64,000 nucleotides of DNA from Struthio camelus. Its lineage: Eukaryota; Chordata; Aves; Struthioniformes; Struthionidae. This document shows, piece after piece, positions 1 to 12,136 of this stretch (its first letter is position 1; each line of letters starts with the position of its first letter). Both the position numbers and the translations under genes were made by a program. Location of the stretch: NCBI RefSeq assembly GCF_040807025.1, contig NC_090952.1, positions 26,037,068 through 26,101,067 of the forward strand. The letters are read 5' to 3'. Under the pieces are notes generated by a model. That model had not been told where the DNA came from, did not search any database, and saw only the letters and a program-made list of their open reading frames with translations.

Positions 1-944
1 CTTTTACAGCAGTAGTTCCTACTCTTTTTTCAATCTGTTATCTCAAATAGGAGGATTCTGGCGTCTTTCCTTGTATTATTGCTGTATCTTTGGCATGTGA
101 AGGAAGGAATTCCCATATTGTTTTAAGAAAACTTAAGTCAGCCAGCGGCAAAGAGCTGGAATCGTTAGTAGCTAACCAGAAAACTTCTCACTCCTGTGCT
201 CTGATCACTGGACTTAGGTTTTTCTTCTGAATTCTGTAATGTGCTAAGTACAAAGCGCTTCTGCCATCTCCAAGCCCTGTGGGAATTTGGGGCTGTCTTG
301 TGCTGCCTGAAGAACTGAAGATGGCACTGTTCAGCTCTCTGCAGGATCCATGAACAGGGCTGCTGTTGTTGGCCTTGTTAGTTCCAGTGGTTGCATCTAA
401 GAAGAGTAGCCAATTGCTGACAGCTGGCGTAGGACTCTCCATGTGCCTTTTTCTCTGAGGAGTCTGCAGGGTAATTAACATGACAGGGTGGTCTCTGGGA
501 AATAAGAAGAGCTAGTGCTTATTATGTAGAACAACTGTCAAGTTGCATTACTTCCAGTGGCTTCCATTTCTCTACTTGGTGAATGGAAGTCTCCCTTCTT
601 AAAGATACACTGCATGTTTCTGCTGCTTGCAAGGCTGTATGTCACTTCTTGCAGGGAGCCTTTATGAAGGTGACTTTGTCCCATGCAAGCTAGTCACATA
701 TTGCTCATCCAAGAGATGACTCTCATCAGGTATCTTCTTATTCTCGCGGGAGAGGCTGGGTCTATGCCAAGTAATAAAGCACCATTCTCCTGCCTGTACT
801 TTTTAAAACCCATAACAGAGAATTTGATGGTCTCTTTGGAGGAAAACAATTTCTTAATTCTCTGTATAAGCATTCCTTCGCCTTTTTTCAACACTAATCT
901 GTAGTAAAATTTAGAGGCATCTAATTTTTTTTTTTTCCTCTCAG
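1..944. other. CENPI intron, nothing else seen
   Basis: This stretch precedes the first CENPI exon visible in the window and ends in a pyrimidine tract and AG at 943-944. It should be intron of CENPI. The open frames in it are short, unlike known proteins and lack splice context. I see no repeat or RNA gene in it. Confidence 0.6.
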
Positions 945-3900
945 GTATCGAACCAACTTGGTAGCTGCAAAAGAAAATGAGCTGATTAAAAAGGTATTGT
1001 GGACAAATCTGGCTACATGCTAGAATGGACCTCAGTAAGGAGCTGGGATGAATGGAAAGGAGGTGTTCTAATAGCCTTCTTTTTAAGGACTAGAAGGAAT
1101 ACACAAGTGCTCTGAGGATGCAACTTACTGATTTGTTTTCTTGTTCCTCAGAAAATACTACAATTCAAGTTCAGTAGTCAGACCTACCAAGAGTACAACC
1201 AGTATATAATAGCCATGGTGGGGTGCCTGTGGACATCCAGTGCGTTCCAGAAGGATATTCATCCTCAGGGTGTTCGTCTGGATGATGAAGTGCTGAAGAA
1301 AACCAGAGTACAGGAATTCAGAACCAGCTTTAACATTGTCTATCACCCAGCCATGATGGGCTATGCTCTCCTCTTCCTGCAGCAGGTAATGGTGTAGGCC
1401 AATGCTCGGCCCTTTGACAGTACCAGATGTTCTGTCTTGGCAGTTTCTCTAGAGAAGTGTCTCGGTACACTGGCAGAGTAATTGGCACTTTTAGAGTCAA
1501 CAGAGCTTTCAAAAGCTGTTATGGCATTCTGTGTGCATGTCAGATCAGTGGCACAGTTTGAATAGTTTTTGTTTGTATGGTATGAAAGTATGAGTGTAAC
1601 AGTTGAAGGATGTGAATTTGTGCTTATGGTCTTTTTCAGGATAGAACTAAAATAGATCAATAATGAAAAAGTAGACTAATCCTGTACAAACTTCCCAAGA
1701 GCGCAGCCTGCCCTACGAAATATGGAGCGTGATGTAAACTTTTAAATTCCTGAAAATCAAGAACTAGAGTTATGGCGTGTGCAAATGCCCACAGTAGAAC
1801 TTTTAGCTCTGCTTCCTGGCTCTTGCAGTAGCTTTTGAGAATGGCTCATTAAAAAAGAGGTATAAGTTCCTATTTCAAGTATATAAGGGAAAAGCAGGAT
1901 AATGTGGTGCTGCTTTGTATTGCCTGATATTTTTGAGTTGTGCTACTAATCTGCTGGAATTCCAAGTGCCACCGTGTGTTCAGTGCAGCTACTCAATAGT
2001 GAAGGGAGCAGCTTGCCACAGCTGTTACTGGGCTGAGAGGTGCGCACTGCCCTCGGAAATCATGTTTTATGGGATGTCCGAGGGGTGTACAAACTGTCTT
2101 TTTGTTGCAAGGAGCGCTGGCAGACTTAAGGCACGTGTAGGTGTGGGCTCCTGGGCTCACTGGGACCAAATGAAGGAAACCTGTGGTCAAAAAGTTGAAG
2201 CAGAGAATCCTGGTTAGGAACATGTTACAAATTTGAGTTGGTACATACGCTCAGTGTTGTGAATCTAGGTAATTTGTCTGTTAGGGCTGCTGACCTAAAC
2301 GCAAGCTTTGTCTTAGCAAGAAGAAGCTGTTTTATTTTTGTTAAATATTTCTTAAGAATGCCAGAATTAAATTCTTTTATTTTCCTTGCTCTTTCTGCTA
2401 TTATAGCAGGATTAGCCTTGCATATCTTTTTGTCTAGTTCCCTTTCTGTTTTGAGGCTTTCTAATTCCTCCTTGTAGTCTGTGTATGTAGACACCTGCTG
2501 GTGGAGAATTCTTGCATTCTTCCTACTGCGGGATCAAGAAAAAAGTTTTGCTTAGTAGCTGTCACAGACGCATCTTAAGATAGGAAAAACTATTAAGCTG
2601 CAGTGCAGTTTTTTTCTTAAACGCTTCAGTGCTGAGCACCAGAGGGCACTGCTCTGCAGCACACTGAGAACAGAAGCAATAAACTAAATGTCAGTTGGTT
2701 TTCTCCTCTTGCTGTCTCACTATTGGGAATTGTCTATCTAATGTTTTGAAGTATTGGCTCGAACACTGTAGAGATACAGTGGTTAAAGATATCTGTAAAT
2801 GTGCTATGTTGTTATCCAGAAATACTGGATAATTGCAACAGGGGGCAAGAGGGTCTCCATGTCATCTTGCTCTTGTGGACTGATTTAAGTAGAATGCTGG
2901 AAGTCCGTTCTTGGGCATGATTAAAAATCCCTAAACTTCCTTGTACACCTGGAATTCATGGTATAGGAGGAGACCAAGCATTTTCGATGTACTTTTTATC
3001 TGACTTAATACTGTTTTTATTCCCTTTCCTTAAGGCCTGGCCAGATGATAACACCTTAAACTTCAGTTTAATTAAGGTAAAGTTTCTTTTTTTGGTGAAG
3101 TGAAAACAGGCTATTTTCAGCAACCACTTAGTCAGAAGAGGGTGAGGTGATAATATTCACTGACTTCAGAAGTGCTCTGTAGAAATTTTGAAAGACAGAA
3201 ATTCTGTCTCTAGACATGGATTTCAGCTCCCAACATGGCCAAACTCAAGTACATCAGCATCTGAAAATTTAAGTTATGTGTCTAGTGATCTGTGGTTAGT
3301 GAGCTGAGATTTTTATATGTCCTGAACTGATTCCTGGACAGAACAAGAAGGCTGTTTATCTTTCTTCTGTGCAGACTCTGGAAAAAGCTATTTTTGCTGC
3401 AACTAAAGCAGAATTTCAATTATTAATAATGAACTTAAATAATATTTAAGTGTTGCTTAATGTTGCTTTGTTATAGCAGGGGTCCTCCACTGAATAAGTA
3501 CAGTGGCAGTTTCCCTTCCTGCATCGCAGTGTACCTCAAACCTGATCTGGAGGAATCACTGTTGGTGATGGAAGGAGGACTTCAATATCCATGTTCGTTC
3601 AGTCCTTGACTTCTTCACTGGTGATGCAATAGTCTTTGCCCTCTTAGGATGGGGATTTATGTGCATCTTCAATGTTAAAAAAAGATTATGATTTTTCCAC
3701 GTTCAAGCTAAGAACATGTAATATACAAGTGAGAAGCTTAGGCATCGGGGGAAAGGATGTAACCTCTGTATAGCTGTGGATATTTATGGAGTAGGATGGA
3801 TGTGGCTGAACTGTGGCAAGTGATATTTGCAGACGTTTTCAGATGGGCTCAAGAAAGGGACAAAGCTATATACTGCACATCTAACTACTCTTTCTGTTTT

Positions 3901-4037
3901 TATAGGGAAGGAAGTGGAACTGGTATCTGGAATATCTCTATGCACAAGGTTTAAAAGGCCTGAAACTCTTTATCGAAAGCAGCATCAATCGTGTTTCTCA
4001 GGCCTCTCAAAGCAAAGCAGGGAATGTGCAGGTGTGA
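945..4037 (+). CDS. CENPI: Centromere protein I, C-terminal exons (partial)
   Basis: CENP-I is a member of the constitutive centromere-associated network and works with CENP-H, -K and -M at the inner kinetochore. Four exons of its C-terminal part are visible: 945-993, 1152-1385, 3035-3076 and 3906-4037, with TGA at 4035-4037. All have AG/GT borders and frames that join without a break; the first exon begins with the last base of a split codon. The translation matches the end of vertebrate CENP-I as I know it: YRTNLVAAKENEL, then SQTYQEYNQY, MVGCLWTS, then GRKWNWYLEYLYAQGLKGLK, followed by a short polar tail. About 151 residues are covered; the N-terminal bulk lies upstream of the window. The exon at 3035 encodes only 14 residues. 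DRP2 lies downstream on the same strand, as on human Xq22. The poly(A) site is not clear: the first plain AATAAA is at 7427-7432, so a nearer variant signal may be used. Confidence 0.93.
2225..2525 (-). other. Unexplained charged open frame antisense in a CENPI intron
   Basis: On the minus strand an open frame of about 100 codons has a lysine, glutamate and leucine pattern like a helical or coiled-coil protein, for example DYKEELESLKTERELDKK and IIAERARKIKEF. It has no ATG at its beginning (a GTG lies at 2492-2494). A CAG preceded by pyrimidines just upstream could be a splice acceptor. It lies inside the CENPI intron 1386-3034. I do not recognise the protein. It may be an old exon, a piece of a retrocopy, or chance. 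Confidence 0.25.
2636..2651 (+). promoter_or_regulatory. CTCF-like motif
   Basis: GCACCAGAGGGCACTG fits the core CTCF consensus (CCASYAGRKGGCRS) at nearly every position. A weaker match in the same orientation, CAACAGGGGGCAAG, lies at 2836-2849. Both are in the CENPI intron. Motif match only; binding is not shown. Confidence 0.4.
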
Positions 4038-5210
4038 CCCTGGGACTCACTGGAGCCTTTTGAGCATCTGAAACAGGAAAGCAGAATATAATGGATTGTG
4101 TCATTAATTCTTTCCTCCTTGGAGGAAAGAAATAGAGCAATTACACTTGTTTGCATTTTGATACTGACGTCTATTTTAGGAAAGTGAAGATGTAGAAGGA
4201 ATGATTCGGCTGCCTTGGTTCACTAACACTGAACCCCTCTGTCCCTGCTGAACTTCTTTGGTCTGAAGCTGCTGAGCTCGTATGCTGTGTAATGTCCGCA
4301 TTTTCATTGTTGTTTTTCTTATAATGGAATAGCTGCTTTGATTGAGGAACAAACATTTTCCATCTCCAAACTGCAACGAGCAGTGCTGCTTCATTTAGAA
4401 GTAATGTCTGCTACCTGGCCTGCTTTACTTCTCTCAACAGTAGGTAATGAGGAACAATTTAATCAGTCTTTCAGGGATACTGTGTTAGGTAATGGATCAG
4501 AGGACTTACAAGCTTCCTGAATCCCCTGTTGTACCATGTATATGCTGAGTCTGAGCATCTATAACAGGCTGGCCAGACTAACCCTCTTAAATACTTGTTT
4601 CAGTATGAAGCTTCCAAAACATACTTTTGGCTAATATTGCTTGTGGTGATGTTGTAATGGATCTGGAAAAGTTGCTGCTCAGTGGATGGTTTATTGATGC
4701 TTTGAGCGCCTGAACAGTGTTGCCAGCAGGTCACCATTTTCTTTTGATAAGTTCAAATGTAGTTTTCCTTTTTGTGTTTTTAGCTCTGTACATGTTGTGT
4801 ATTATATGTGTACATATATATAATTTATATTCTGTAAAATGTTTGCAACTTGCCACTTTCAAGGGATTCTACTACAAAATGTATCTTCTCCTGTGATTTC
4901 CTTTTAGCACTTAGTAGAAGTCAGGAGAAGCTGAACTCAGGTCTCCAGAATTTGGATGAACTTTATTTCACTGCTGTAAAATGAGGTCGTTACCACTCAG
5001 AAGACGGGGCAGAGAATACTGAATTTTGCATTGTGAATTTGTACTTTGATCAAGTAAAGGAATTACTTCAGTTCCTGAGAGGGACTCCAGAGTCACTAAG
5101 GATATGAAAGATATTAATGGTTTCTTCCCCCTCTTAAAATCATATGGGCTCCAGGTTTTGTAGACTTGTCACACTTTTCAACTCAGACAGTTGATCTGAT
5201 AAATATATGC

Positions 5211-5271
5211 AAACATGCATACATATATGTATATATATTTTTGTATATATATATTTATACGTATATATTTA
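5211..5271. repeat. TA-rich microsatellite
   Basis: Imperfect alternating TA/TG/CA tract interrupted by T runs, about 60 bp long, in the region after CENPI. Confidence 0.7.
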
Positions 5272-6994
5272 ACATGATAGCAATGGCTGTTGGGTACCTT
5301 ATTCTTCATAGATCCTACGTGACTTTTAGGAATCATATCTGTCTCTCCAGAGAATAAGAAAATCTTTCATTGAAGACTTTGAAAATAACTCTGACAAAAT
5401 AATTTTTTTTTCTTCTGAGAAGTTAACTCATGGTGGATAGGATCTTATTGGAATTCAACACTGAACTCTTCCGTGTCTTCAAGATTTCAGCCTCATTGAA
5501 GGTGCTTGTTCCCATTTCCTCTCTCTCTCTTATTCAATCAGTGCACTGGCTATCTTCCACTCTTTGCAGTTCTTGCAGGGAGATTTGCTTAGAAGAAAAT
5601 ACCTTTTCTTTCGCATCTGGCTATGTTATTCTGGCTAATGTAGAAGCTGCTTGGTGATTTCTGTTGAGAGAAACAGATTTTCAAAAATCCAGATTATACT
5701 TTCTCATTGCAGAGGCAACTCTACTGCTTACAGATTCACCCGACTGGATATGATTCTAAGTGTGGCCCTAACATTGCGAATTATCTCTTTCAAAGGGTGG
5801 TATTGCTATTTTGGACTGGGTCAGTGCTTCATAGTTTGGGACTATCCCAGCATCCACCTCCCCAACACCACTGGCCGGCAATCGCTATCATAATGTGTCA
5901 CCTCTTAGTTGTTAGACTCCTTCTTATATTCCTGTTTCAGCTAAGGACTCAATGAGGAGAGCTAGCACTATGTAATTGCTTTTATCATGCCTCTGTGAAA
6001 CAGTTCTCTTTTCAGAAAAATCTGAGAAATGCTAGGGCTTATGCTGGAAAACTTGCACACTACATTCCTTAAACATCCTTAGCCTTCATCCTTACATCAT
6101 ACAGTTATCTTCAAATGTTGGCCAAACTTATCCGAAGACTTGTACTTCTGTATTGCTACACTGGGATTCTGTATAGGAGTAGGACTGGAGAGATTGTCAG
6201 CCCCAGGAAAATCCAAGGTGAAGGCATGCTGACCATAGCATCTGCTCTGAGGACTGAAATGGAGACTGTCTAGCCCCATCCGTTTTCTGGTAAGTGACAA
6301 AAGAAATTAATAATGTGCCTATAGTGCCCTTTCCTGCTCTTTGTCAGATGCCTGGTGTATGTATTCACCGTTAAAGTGCAGCAGAAACAACTGTCTTGAG
6401 GTACAATTCAGTAGAAACAATGCTGCATGCAGCACCCCAGAATGTTTAAGTTCAGGTCAGGCCTGTAGCCTCTCCCTGCGGTAATTATATGTGACATAAT
6501 TCACTCTTTAAACAACAAAAAAAATTTTTAATGTGCCTGTAAACGTTTTTAACATTTAAATTGTTCTTTATCTTCACTTGTTACTTTTTTTTCCCCCTCC
6601 TAAAGCTTTGATAGGTTTTCTCTAGAAGGAAAGTGCATGCTTTCATATCAGTTGAGTCTCCTGCGAGTGTTTTTTCTTTCTAGGGGATGCTGTTTCTGTG
6701 TCCCAACTTCTAAGGTTCTGCTGATCTCGGGGAATGCTGTTTTGTGTCCTGTGCGTTCCCATAAGTCAATGTTGATTTGCTCCAATAGCTGTGTGTTCTT
6801 CCTTCCCTAGAGACTTCTATGTGCTTTCAATTTAGGGGATTCATAATACCACAAGCAGGCCAGGGCAGCAGTCGTTTTAGCTCTGACCTGCATTCTGCAG
6901 CTTTTCTAGTAGTCTGTTTAGGTGATACCAAACAGTGAGGCCTTTCCCTTTAGGAAAATCTCTAAGCAGGTGTTAGATAGGATTTCAAAGTACA

Positions 6995-7083
6995 GGCCCA
7001 GAACCTTATCTGGGGTAAACTGGCATAGCTCCACTGACTTCTAAAGGAGCTATGTTGAGTTGCACCAGCTGAACATCTGGTCC
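6995..7083. repeat. Worn palindromic (MITE-like) element
   Basis: The two halves are imperfect inverted copies around a centre near 7040. The left half reads GGCCCAGAACC...GGCATAGCTCC, and the right half reads back as GGACCAGATG...AACATAGCTCC. It resembles a family of palindromes containing CATAGCTCC and CACCAGCTGA that I associate with turtle, crocodile and bird genomes. The family assignment is from memory; the inverted symmetry is seen directly. Confidence 0.55.
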
Positions 7084-10000
7084 ACAGTTCACAGAACCAG
7101 AGCCATTAACCCCTCCACTGCAGACACATTGCCCTGAACGTAATGCTTCTGAAACCACACATGCTTCAGGCTGAAGTTGAATTATTTTTCTGAAGCCATG
7201 TTTGTATTATGTTTCTGTTAATCAAGACTTTATTTTGTAGGGATTCATTCGTGCATCTTTATTCATCAGGCAGTGTTGCCCTTTCAGAGACAGCTTGCTC
7301 TGAAAGAGTTAACAATTTCAACCTGTTTTCAGCTGGAATGAAGAAACTGGTTCCTCTGTGTCCCTGCTTTCTATTCTCTTGTTGGCCTACTTCCCTCTGC
7401 TTGCATTTTGCATTCCTAATGCCATGAATAAATCAGGACCCAAGGATTTAGAAGGTGGTACAGCTGTAGCCACTCAGAAAATCAAACCTCTGAGGCTTGT
7501 ATTGCCGCTCTAACAACTGCCAATATGTGTGCTTCTGCACCCTTCTAATAACGTTTAACTGGTACCAACGTAAAATTCCCTTCAGTAGCCTTTGTCAATA
7601 AGATTTAAACTCTTGTACCACTGTCTCCTCACTCGGCTTCCTTTGTCTTTGAGTTAAAGCTCTAGGGTGGTCCGTCAGCTCCCGGTCACTGTGACGAAAT
7701 GTTTTATCTCAAATCTTTGCACACAGCAGAAAAGAAAAAAGGAAACTGAGGAATCTGACCCGGCTAAGAGTTCATTTTCTCTACAGAATCTTTAGCACAG
7801 TGAAACTCTGCTCTCTGGCTGGGGTGCTAGACGTTCTAATAATGTGTTGTTAATAATATGCAGTGGACTCCTTTCATCTGTAGCAGTGTGGCTCCTGAGA
7901 GAGTGTGAGGGAGCTTTATTTGCTGTTCTGTTAGAGGAGACATCTAGTCTGGGTGACAAACAACAAATACTGGTAACGAGCTTGCTCTGGAGGATGCATA
8001 TCTTGAAAGAGTAAAGTCTCCAGATATTTCCTTCTAGGAAAGATGACTTCTGTTGCAGCAATGACTATCTCTTATTAAAGCGCTGCTTTTATGAACAAAA
8101 GTAATGGTTCTGATCTGATGCTGGCTTGATTTTGCCAAATTTTCCTTTTGACTAAAAAGATAATAAAAGCATATGGTGGTGTGGTGTTACGCACAGGATT
8201 CCTGAGATCTGTATTCAGTTGGTAGACCTGCCCCAGTAGTTTCCAAGTATTTATAGCTGGCAAGGCAGGCACCGATGTGCATAAATATCTTGGTGACTTC
8301 AATAAGGTGCATATCTTGTGATACGAAGCAGAGAAATGAAGCAGTAGTTTCCTGCCTTGTAGGAGTAAAAAGCCTCCGTAGGAGAAGGTAAGATTGTTTT
8401 TAAAATGCCTTAATTACTTTGGTGTCTAAATTCCATTTTCAAACTGACTAAAATCTTTTACAAGCATATAGGTTCAAGTAGTCAGTCTTCAAAAAAAGCT
8501 GCAGGTACTTTACACAGGCTCTAAATAGGTTTTTAGCCTTGGCAGCATTTAGAAATCTGTAAGCTCAGACACGTGATCCCATTCTTGCAGCTTTAATGAG
8601 TTAACGTGCATCAGCCAGACTCTGGTACCCATCTGAAATGTGACACAAAATGGACCGTTGTAGTACAGGTTAGGGGATGTGATATTAAGTCACTGTAACG
8701 TGGCTAGGTTCCTGAGCCCTGAGTCTCAGGTACTATGTGTAGATGCAAGTCATAACAAACACTTCTGAAAATTTTACTCTCTGCCTACATCATTTGGACT
8801 CTTCCCTTAATACAGTAAATATACAGGATTAAGCTTCTTGGCTACATTTTTATATATATATATGTATATAATGTAGGCTGTATCCTCATGCAGTGCGACT
8901 TGCTTTCCTCCAGTGTCTGTACTGCCTGCAAGTCTGGAGTGTGATCTCTCCAGGAAGAGGCTGCTCTCTGCAGCTTTTCTCCCAACCCTCTCTTTAGACT
9001 TTCTAGGCCTGTAACATTCCCATCATGGTTCATTGTATACGGATCACTAAGCAGTTTCCTTTCTCTTAGGGCACCTCTGTTCTGTGTCTAAGTGAATCTT
9101 CAGCAGCTCCTCTGTGATCGTTTTTCTGCTCCTTTGTGTGTAAAGCCCAGTAAATAGGGAGGGGGATGGAAAGGCACAGCATAAACATGTTGACAGCCTT
9201 TGAAGAGCAGAAAGGTCCCTGAAAACACTTCCCTCCCCTTTTCTCCTGCATGTCTTTACTTTCTTTCCTATCATTTTTTTCTTTCCATTTTTCTCTCTTC
9301 TTTTTTTTTTTCTTTCTTTCTTCGTCCCTGCCCCAAATTCTGTTGCACTCTTCACACCCAGCCCTTGTTCTTTTGGTGCTCTTTGCTCCAAAAAGGTTTC
9401 CTCTCTCCGCTATAGTCTTTCTCATTTCTCATTCAGGAAGGGCTTTTTTAATCCTTACGCAGCAACAAATGAAAAGGGAGATTCATTCTATTTCTGAATG
9501 CATGGTAACTGTCTGCTTATATGAATTGCCTACCGATTCTTCCTTCTCACCCCAGGTATCATGCTTTTAGAAAGTACCCTGCTGTTTTTCTACGCATTTT
9601 GATACTAATGGTAGGCAAGGTAGAATCTGTGCTTGGAAAAATTTTGTGCTTACTGATACTGCCGAAGGAGGTGCAATTATTTGCTTGACATCAGTTATTT
9701 AGACAAATGAAGGAACTGTATGGCAGATGTTTGGGCAACCATTCCTGACTCTCTTCAAGCTGAATTTAGAGCTTCCTTCCTTCCTTGTGAAAATGGGCAC
9801 TTTGTGCTCTACTCACAAGCATGCTTGCCTACCTAATGTACTGGAACTGGGCAGATCTGTCCCTCTGCATGCGATCTGTTCTCTCTAGCTTTGCATTTGC
9901 AGGTAGGCACAGCGTAACCAGTGTGATCAATGGTCCTGCATCAAAACCGTATTACTGTCATTTTGACGAGGATGTCTGTGCCAGAATTCAGAGTCCCATC

Positions 10001-12044
10001 TGTTACCTCAGTTAGGAGGAGACCCAGATGATGGAGTCGTGTGTCCCTGGAAAGCAGGTCTTTGTAGGATCTCAGAGATAAACAGGATTCCTTCAAGCCA
10101 TCAGGTACAGTTTTCCTGCTTGCAAGCCTTTCACCATTCTCCAGCAGCTGGATACACAAATACACTGTGAGTGTACGGCTCTAGAGAAAGAGTTCTTTTT
10201 TTTTTTTTAAATCTATTCCTCTATTCTCTTTTTAGCAAGTATACACTTTAACATATATTCTCAGTCAATATTTAGCTCTGTCTGTTTTAGCAGGAGGCAT
10301 ATGCATTCAATTTGGGATTTGGAGGCTGTTAGGATATCAATGACTTGTTTCTGTATGTAGGAACTTCATGATCTCCAACAGCTTCTCCAGCCCTAGTTTA
10401 GGAATTAAGCCCACCAGGCTCCACCAGCTGCTTTTCGGCTTGCAATGTCATGTGGGTTTCTCATCAAAGGTTGCTTGACAAAACGCTGCAGTGCTTTATG
10501 TGCAAGCCAAAGATCGATTGAATACAGACACGTGAACATGCTCTAAACTGCTGCCTTCCTCACTGCTGCTGTGCTGTGCTCTCTGCAGCCTTTCTTCACT
10601 TTGCATTCTCCATGTTCACAGCAGTGCCCTATATGAGAGATTATTGAGAATTTATTCCGCACTAGTAAATCATAATCTTCTTCCTATCGCAATCCGCTCT
10701 CTAGACTTCTTTCCCAAGAATACAGTATCGTTCTTTTAAAATACTTTAATTGGAACAAATCACGATCCCAAACTTCTCTCCCATTCTTATGCTCTAAATC
10801 AATGCATTTCTATATAGGCAAAATGAATCAGCATCCCTTCTCTGCATGGATGCTAAACCTCTGTAGACTATGTTGTCTAACAGTTGGTTCCTAGGTTGGT
10901 TCCTTGGCTTTAATTCAGAAGTATGTTATCCTGGTGATTTAGCATGTTTTATAAATAGTTTCAGGATATTTGAATCAAGAAAAACTGAAAAATTATGGAA
11001 GTAATAAAAATGATACCTGTCTCTTGCACAGTGCTTTCATCACTAGATCCCAAAGTGCCCAGGAAATGCTCCCTACCATTGTTAGTGACATCTCTCAGAT
11101 TCGGAAGCAGGAGAGAGAGTTTTTGTGATCTGTTCTAGCTTCCTTGGCAGCCTAATGGCAGAGTTGCAAATTAAACTGACCTCTGACTCCGAGCCTGATA
11201 TTTCATTAACGCAAGCGGGAGCTAAGAAGGAATATGCGAGTTCTGAAGAGGGTCTTAGCATCTTTGTAGTTATAAAACAAAAAAGAGAAAGTTCTTCCTC
11301 CCATTATGGAAATACAGGAATAGGAACAAAGATGTCTGTTTTGAGGATATTATTTTTAAAGAGAAGAAGGATTATTTTGAAGGAAGTTTGGTTAATCCAC
11401 ACATCAATAATTGCGGGGAGCAGGAGGGGAGGATTCTGTGCTTAAGTCAGTAAGGGAAAGAATCTGGTGAATTTTGCGAAGGGTGGCAACAACATTTCCT
11501 CCTCTTCAGTACAAATAAGATGATGATCCTCATCTTTCAGGAGACGTGAGATTACAAACGAAGGAAGTTGCAGTATTTGAGGAGAGGGAGGCTGCATTTC
11601 AGAAAGCAATTCTCTGAGATAAAGACTGTTTTAGAAGAGCAAGTAACAAGAGGGAGATATGGGAAACGAAACAGTCGAAAGTAATAGCCTTAAACTATAT
11701 CGACAGCTGAAGGTGTTGTCTTGAAGGTGGGAATGCTAGAATTTCAGTTAATGTTGTTATTGGTTAGTAATACAAGATACTTAGCGTTATGGATGTTCCA
11801 GCTTAAGAGCCATCTGGCCAAAATTAATATTGGCTTTGAGCACAGAGAAGTAATAAAGACTTTGAGGTCAGGCCATACGCAGCTCTTATTTCTATTTTTT
11901 CATTTTCATACTAAGGTAATGTTAATGTGTCTTCATATAGCGCAGCTTTCACCAGGCGTTTTCAGGTTGCATGCATTTGTATTCGGCATGTTTTGTAGTT
12001 TGTAGATTTGTATGTTTATTCAGCATGGCTGATTTTGATTTCAT

Positions 12045-12136
12045 AAGTGTAAATTGGAATCTGTTTCAGTGATTTAAATTGACTTAAACTCCGTCGTTTT
12101 AAATAGAGTTATACTGATGTAAATCAGAATTTGACT
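12045..12136. repeat. Possible second palindromic element
   Basis: GTGTAAATTGGAAT at the left and AGAGTTATACTGATGTAAAT at the right read as diverged halves of a similar hairpin-type element (spaced TGTAAAT and GAGTTA motifs in opposite orientation). It is much more worn than the one at 6995, so this call is tentative. Confidence 0.35.
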
